Below are positions 5,421 to 7,402 of a stretch of 7,402 nucleotides of DNA, piece by piece. Made by a program: the position numbers and the translations under genes. Positions within the stretch are counted from its first letter, which is position 1. The number at the start of each line of letters is the position of its first letter. A model generated the notes under the pieces. That model had not been told where the DNA came from. It did no database searches and was given only the letters and a program-made list of their open reading frames with translations. Source of the stretch: an uncultured Acidobacteriota bacterium (GTDB taxonomy: Bacteria; Acidobacteriota; Terriglobia; UBA7540); the NCBI GenBank assembly GCA_937900045.1, contig CALCEB010000200.1, positions 1-7,402 of the forward strand, written 5' to 3'.

Positions 5421-7037
5421 ATGAAAGTCTACGCTCTAATAATGGTAACTGCATCGGCCTTGGCTGTTGGTCCGAAGGTAACGATGGCCACGATTCTGCA
5501 ATCCGCTAACAAAACAGCCCAATTTGGGGCCGTCAGTTTCGCCATTTCCTGCGCACCTCAAGTGCAGGCGACATTCAATACGGGCGTTGCGCTGCTCGAT
5601 AGCTTTCAATACGAACAAGCTCAGCAGTCCTTTGCTGATGTTGCCAACCGCGATCCGCACTGTGCCATGGCCTATTGGGGGCAAGCCATGTCCCTTTATC
5701 ATCAGCTCTGGGACTGGCCGAACGTTGCGACCCTGGAGAAGGGCAGGCAGTTCATCCAGAAGGCCGAGCAGATTGGCACTAAATCCGGGCGAGAGCGCGC
5801 ATATATCAAGGCGGCTGCCGCTTATTACCAGGACAATCCAAAACTTGACGACGAAGCCCGCGCCGAGGCTTATTCGCGCGCCCTCGCTGAACTTCATGCT
5901 CGTTATCCCCAGGACGGAAATGGGGCGGCTTTCTATGCGCTCTCGCTGATTGCGCAACGGACTTCGGACAAGGCGCAGGAAATGGCGCACCGCAAACAGG
6001 CCATTGCTATTCTCGATAAGCTGTTTGTGGAAGAGCCGGATAATCCCGGCGTCGCCCATTACCTGATCCACGCCGCGGACACGCCCGCCCTGGCGCCGCA
6101 GGGCCTGGAAGCAGCCCGCCGTTACGCCAGGATTGCTCCCGGCTCGGCTCATGCCCTGCACATGCCCTCGCACATCTTCACTGATCTTGGATTGTGGCAG
6201 GAATCGATTGCCTCGAACATCGCATCCGCTGCCGCCGCCGAACATGCCACCACCTCCGGTGAATACAACGCTTCGGGACATCAATTCCACGCCATGACGT
6301 TTCTGGAATACGCCTACCTTGAAAGCGGCCAGGATGCTGATGCGCGGCGCGTAATCGCGGACCTCAAGAAAGTGCCCGGAACCAAACCCAATACCATTGC
6401 GGACGAGCAGGCGCTCTTTACCGCCGAGTATGCCACCGAAACCCATAACTGGAGGCAAGCGGCAGGATTGGCCTTCGCGCCCGGCCTCTATGCGGAAGAG
6501 AAGGAGCAGATCGATTTGGCGCGAGTCATCGGCGCAGCGCGTAGCGGAGATGTTTCCGGCGCCCGCCAGGATCTCCAGCAACTTATTAAAGCGGAAGCCG
6601 CCATGACGGGCGGCAGGCGTGGCAAGTATTCGAAGCCCACGGGCGAAAGCATGGACCAACTCATGGCGGAATCCTGGGTGGACTATGCAGCGGGAAATTC
6701 CGCCGAAGCCCTCAGCAAAATGGAAGCGGCGGCCAAAATGGAAGACGATGAAGCATGGAAAGACGGCCAAGCCGCCGTGCAAATCCCGCCCCGCGAGATG
6801 CTGGCAGACCTGCTGGTGGAGATGCATCAACCGGCCAAGGCGCTGCCCGAGTATGAGGTGGTGCTCAAGCAGTCTCCCAACCGCTTTGATTCGCTCTATG
6901 GCGCCGCGCACGCCGCCCAGCTTGCAGGCAACGCCACAGCCGCGCACCGCTACTACGCAGAACTGGTCAAGATTTGCGGGCCTCATGCCGACCGGCCAGA
7001 ACTGCAGCAGGCCAGAGATCAATTGGCGGAGAAATAA
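5421..7037 (+). CDS. Tetratricopeptide-repeat protein, probably exported
   Basis: This is a 538-residue protein made mostly of helical repeats. The first clear TPR unit is at about 51-90 (ATFNTGVALLDSFQYEQAQQSFADVANRDPHCAMAYWGQAM). Further TPR-like helix pairs follow at about 145-205, 295-345 and 410-440. The best-preserved C-terminal pair is at about 455-515 (PPREMLADLLVEMHQPAKALPEYEVVLKQSPNRFDSLYGAAHAAQLAGN). Between them lie conserved-looking His-rich segments: HYLIHAAD (213-220), HALHMPSHIFTDLG (244-257) and HQFHAMTFLEYAYL (287-300). I recognise this layout from acidobacterial TPR proteins of unknown function. The N-terminal 25 residues are hydrophobic with one early Lys and could be a signal peptide, though an untypical one. 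The start is ATG 5421, with GGAGGG (5407-5412) 8 nt before it. Its partner is unknown. No metal-enzyme motif is certain, and protein-protein interaction is the safest role. Confidence 0.85.
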   Translation: MKVYALIMVTASALAVGPKVTMATILQSANKTAQFGAVSFAISCAPQVQATFNTGVALLDSFQYEQAQQSFADVANRDPHCAMAYWGQAMSLYHQLWDWPNVATLEKGRQFIQKAEQIGTKSGRERAYIKAAAAYYQDNPKLDDEARAEAYSRALAELHARYPQDGNGAAFYALSLIAQRTSDKAQEMAHRKQAIAILDKLFVEEPDNPGVAHYLIHAADTPALAPQGLEAARRYARIAPGSAHALHMPSHIFTDLGLWQESIASNIASAAAAEHATTSGEYNASGHQFHAMTFLEYAYLESGQDADARRVIADLKKVPGTKPNTIADEQALFTAEYATETHNWRQAAGLAFAPGLYAEEKEQIDLARVIGAARSGDVSGARQDLQQLIKAEAAMTGGRRGKYSKPTGESMDQLMAESWVDYAAGNSAEALSKMEAAAKMEDDEAWKDGQAAVQIPPREMLADLLVEMHQPAKALPEYEVVLKQSPNRFDSLYGAAHAAQLAGNATAAHRYYAELVKICGPHADRPELQQARDQLAEK

Positions 7038-7038
7038 G

Positions 7039-7061
7039 GCGAATCGGGCCCAACGATTCGC
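7039..7061 (+). terminator. Hairpin directly after the TPR stop codon
   Basis: GCGAATCG (7039-7046) pairs perfectly with CGATTCGC (7054-7061) around a 7-nt loop, beginning one base after TAA 7035-7037. No T tract follows. It is placed as a 3'-end structure and may act with the next hairpin at 7063-7098. Confidence 0.4.
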
Positions 7062-7062
7062 A

Positions 7063-7098
7063 GGTGGCGCAGACATGGATGGCAATGTCAGCGCCACC
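7063..7098. repeat. Long hairpin, REP-like or terminator
   Basis: GGTGGCGC (7063-7070) pairs with GCGCCACC (7091-7098), and, past one A/A mismatch, GACAT (7072-7076) pairs with ATGTC (7085-7089). The loop is 8 nt. This is a 14-position near-perfect palindrome only one base beyond the previous hairpin, with no T tract. It may be an intergenic repeat unit or part of a double 3'-end structure. Confidence 0.5.
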
Positions 7099-7338
7099 CA
7101 GCGGACAGGAAGGCGCTGGCCGTGGCTCGCTTCGCCATATGCTGGCTGGGTTCGGTTTTATCCGCGTCAGCCTAAATCAGGGGTCGGGCATACGACGCAA
7201 AACTGGCCGCCCTCACTCCTGCGGTGTAAAATGCGCTTGTACCCGATTGTTCGGCATCATCATTCACGGGTTCGCTGAGGTGGAAACGTAGCATCATACT
7301 CCACGCTTCCACGCTTATTATCAGCAGGAGGTTATTGG

Positions 7339-7402
7339 GTGAAGCTTACTGCAATTATCGAAGCTGAAGGCGATGGCTATGTGTCGCTGTGTCCGGAGTT
7401 GG
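7339..7402 (+). CDS. HicB/UPF0150-like protein, N-terminal fragment (3' end outside window)
   Basis: The first 21 residues, MKLTAIIEAEGDGYVSLCPEL, match the opening of HicB-type antitoxins and the related UPF0150 proteins: a short beta strand, an acidic turn, then GYV.LCPEL. The start is GTG 7339, fixed by AGGAGG (7326-7331) 7 nt before it. No in-frame alternative nearby has a ribosome binding site. HicB normally neutralises the mRNA-cleaving toxin HicA and represses the pair's own promoter. No hicA lies upstream, so it would have to follow beyond the window, or this is one of the many solitary UPF0150 proteins. The fragment is too short to see a C-terminal DNA-binding domain. Confidence 0.75.
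   Translation, partial: MKLTAIIEAEGDGYVSLCPEL

Larger units (their letters stand above)
7038..7338. other. Intergenic region between the TPR gene and the HicB-like gene
   Basis: No gene is supported here. Two hairpins follow the TPR stop (7039-7061 and 7063-7098). An 8-bp tandem duplication CCACGCTT occupies 7301-7316, and GTGGAA/TTCCAC (7280-7285/7307-7312) could pair. No HicA-like toxin frame precedes the HicB-like start. The open frames reaching to 7278 and 7291 are out-of-frame continuations from the TPR gene. TAAAAT at 7227-7232 resembles a -10 element without a matching -35. Confidence 0.55.

Noticed and set aside
5436..7097. 553-codon open frame on the minus strand opposite the TPR gene
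   Set aside because: It mirrors a clear TPR gene whose GC-rich codon use suppresses stops in that frame. The product is rich in Gly, Arg and Cys with no family-like motif and no ribosome binding site that I can see.
6619..7278. 219-codon + strand frame overlapping the end of the TPR gene
   Set aside because: Its composition is Trp-, Arg- and Pro-rich as expected for an out-of-frame reading, and it lies mostly inside the TPR gene.
1..7402. CRISPR array, tRNA or rRNA gene, transposase gene
   Set aside because: No regularly spaced repeats, tRNA-like cloverleaf ending in CCA, rRNA-like sequence or transposase motif was found on either strand by reading.

Overview
The window looks like a piece of ordinary bacterial chromosome, most likely from an acidobacterium (Acidobacteriota, Terriglobia-like). 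That assignment is inference. It rests on the order rsmG - parA - parB - bactofilin, a PEP-CTERM exported protein next to it, and a large periplasmic-type TPR protein of a kind I associate with that phylum. No rRNA or other phylogenetic marker is present to confirm it.

Layout, left to right, with every gene on the + strand. 1-255: 3' end of an alpha/beta hydrolase. 256-698: a long regulatory gap with a perfect 17-bp palindrome (321-337) and a sigma-54-like -24/-12 element (489-504). 699-1400: PEP-CTERM surface protein, followed by a strong hairpin (1432-1466). 1401-1940: gap or unconserved open frame ahead of rsmG. 1941-2591: rsmG, the 16S rRNA m7G methyltransferase. 2592-2993: a gap with two near-perfect parS sites (2599-2614, 2640-2655), a nested palindromic repeat (2730-2830) and one DnaA-box match (2842-2850). 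2994-3779: parA. 3748-4602: parB, overlapping parA by 32 nt. 4653-5084: bactofilin. 5085-5420: an AT-rich gap holding a 68-bp MITE-like palindrome with flanking direct repeats. 5421-7037: TPR protein. 7038-7338: a gap with two hairpins. 7339 to the end: start of a HicB/UPF0150-like protein, cut by the window edge.

The core is a chromosome-segregation locus. ParB loads at the two parS sites and spreads using CTP, and ParA moves or positions the resulting complexes. The downstream bactofilin is a candidate polymer scaffold, by analogy with Myxococcus, where bactofilins organise ParABS. rsmG is a conserved neighbour of parAB in many bacteria without a shared function. The PEP-CTERM gene belongs to a different programme (exosortase-sorted exopolysaccharide or biofilm proteins), and its upstream region looks sigma-54 dependent.

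I see no wholly new system. The points most worth a second look are the paired parS sites 41 bp apart, the bactofilin coupled to parAB, the sigma-54-like promoter with a distal palindrome ahead of the PEP-CTERM gene, and the small palindromic elements. No tRNA, rRNA, CRISPR array or transposase gene was seen.
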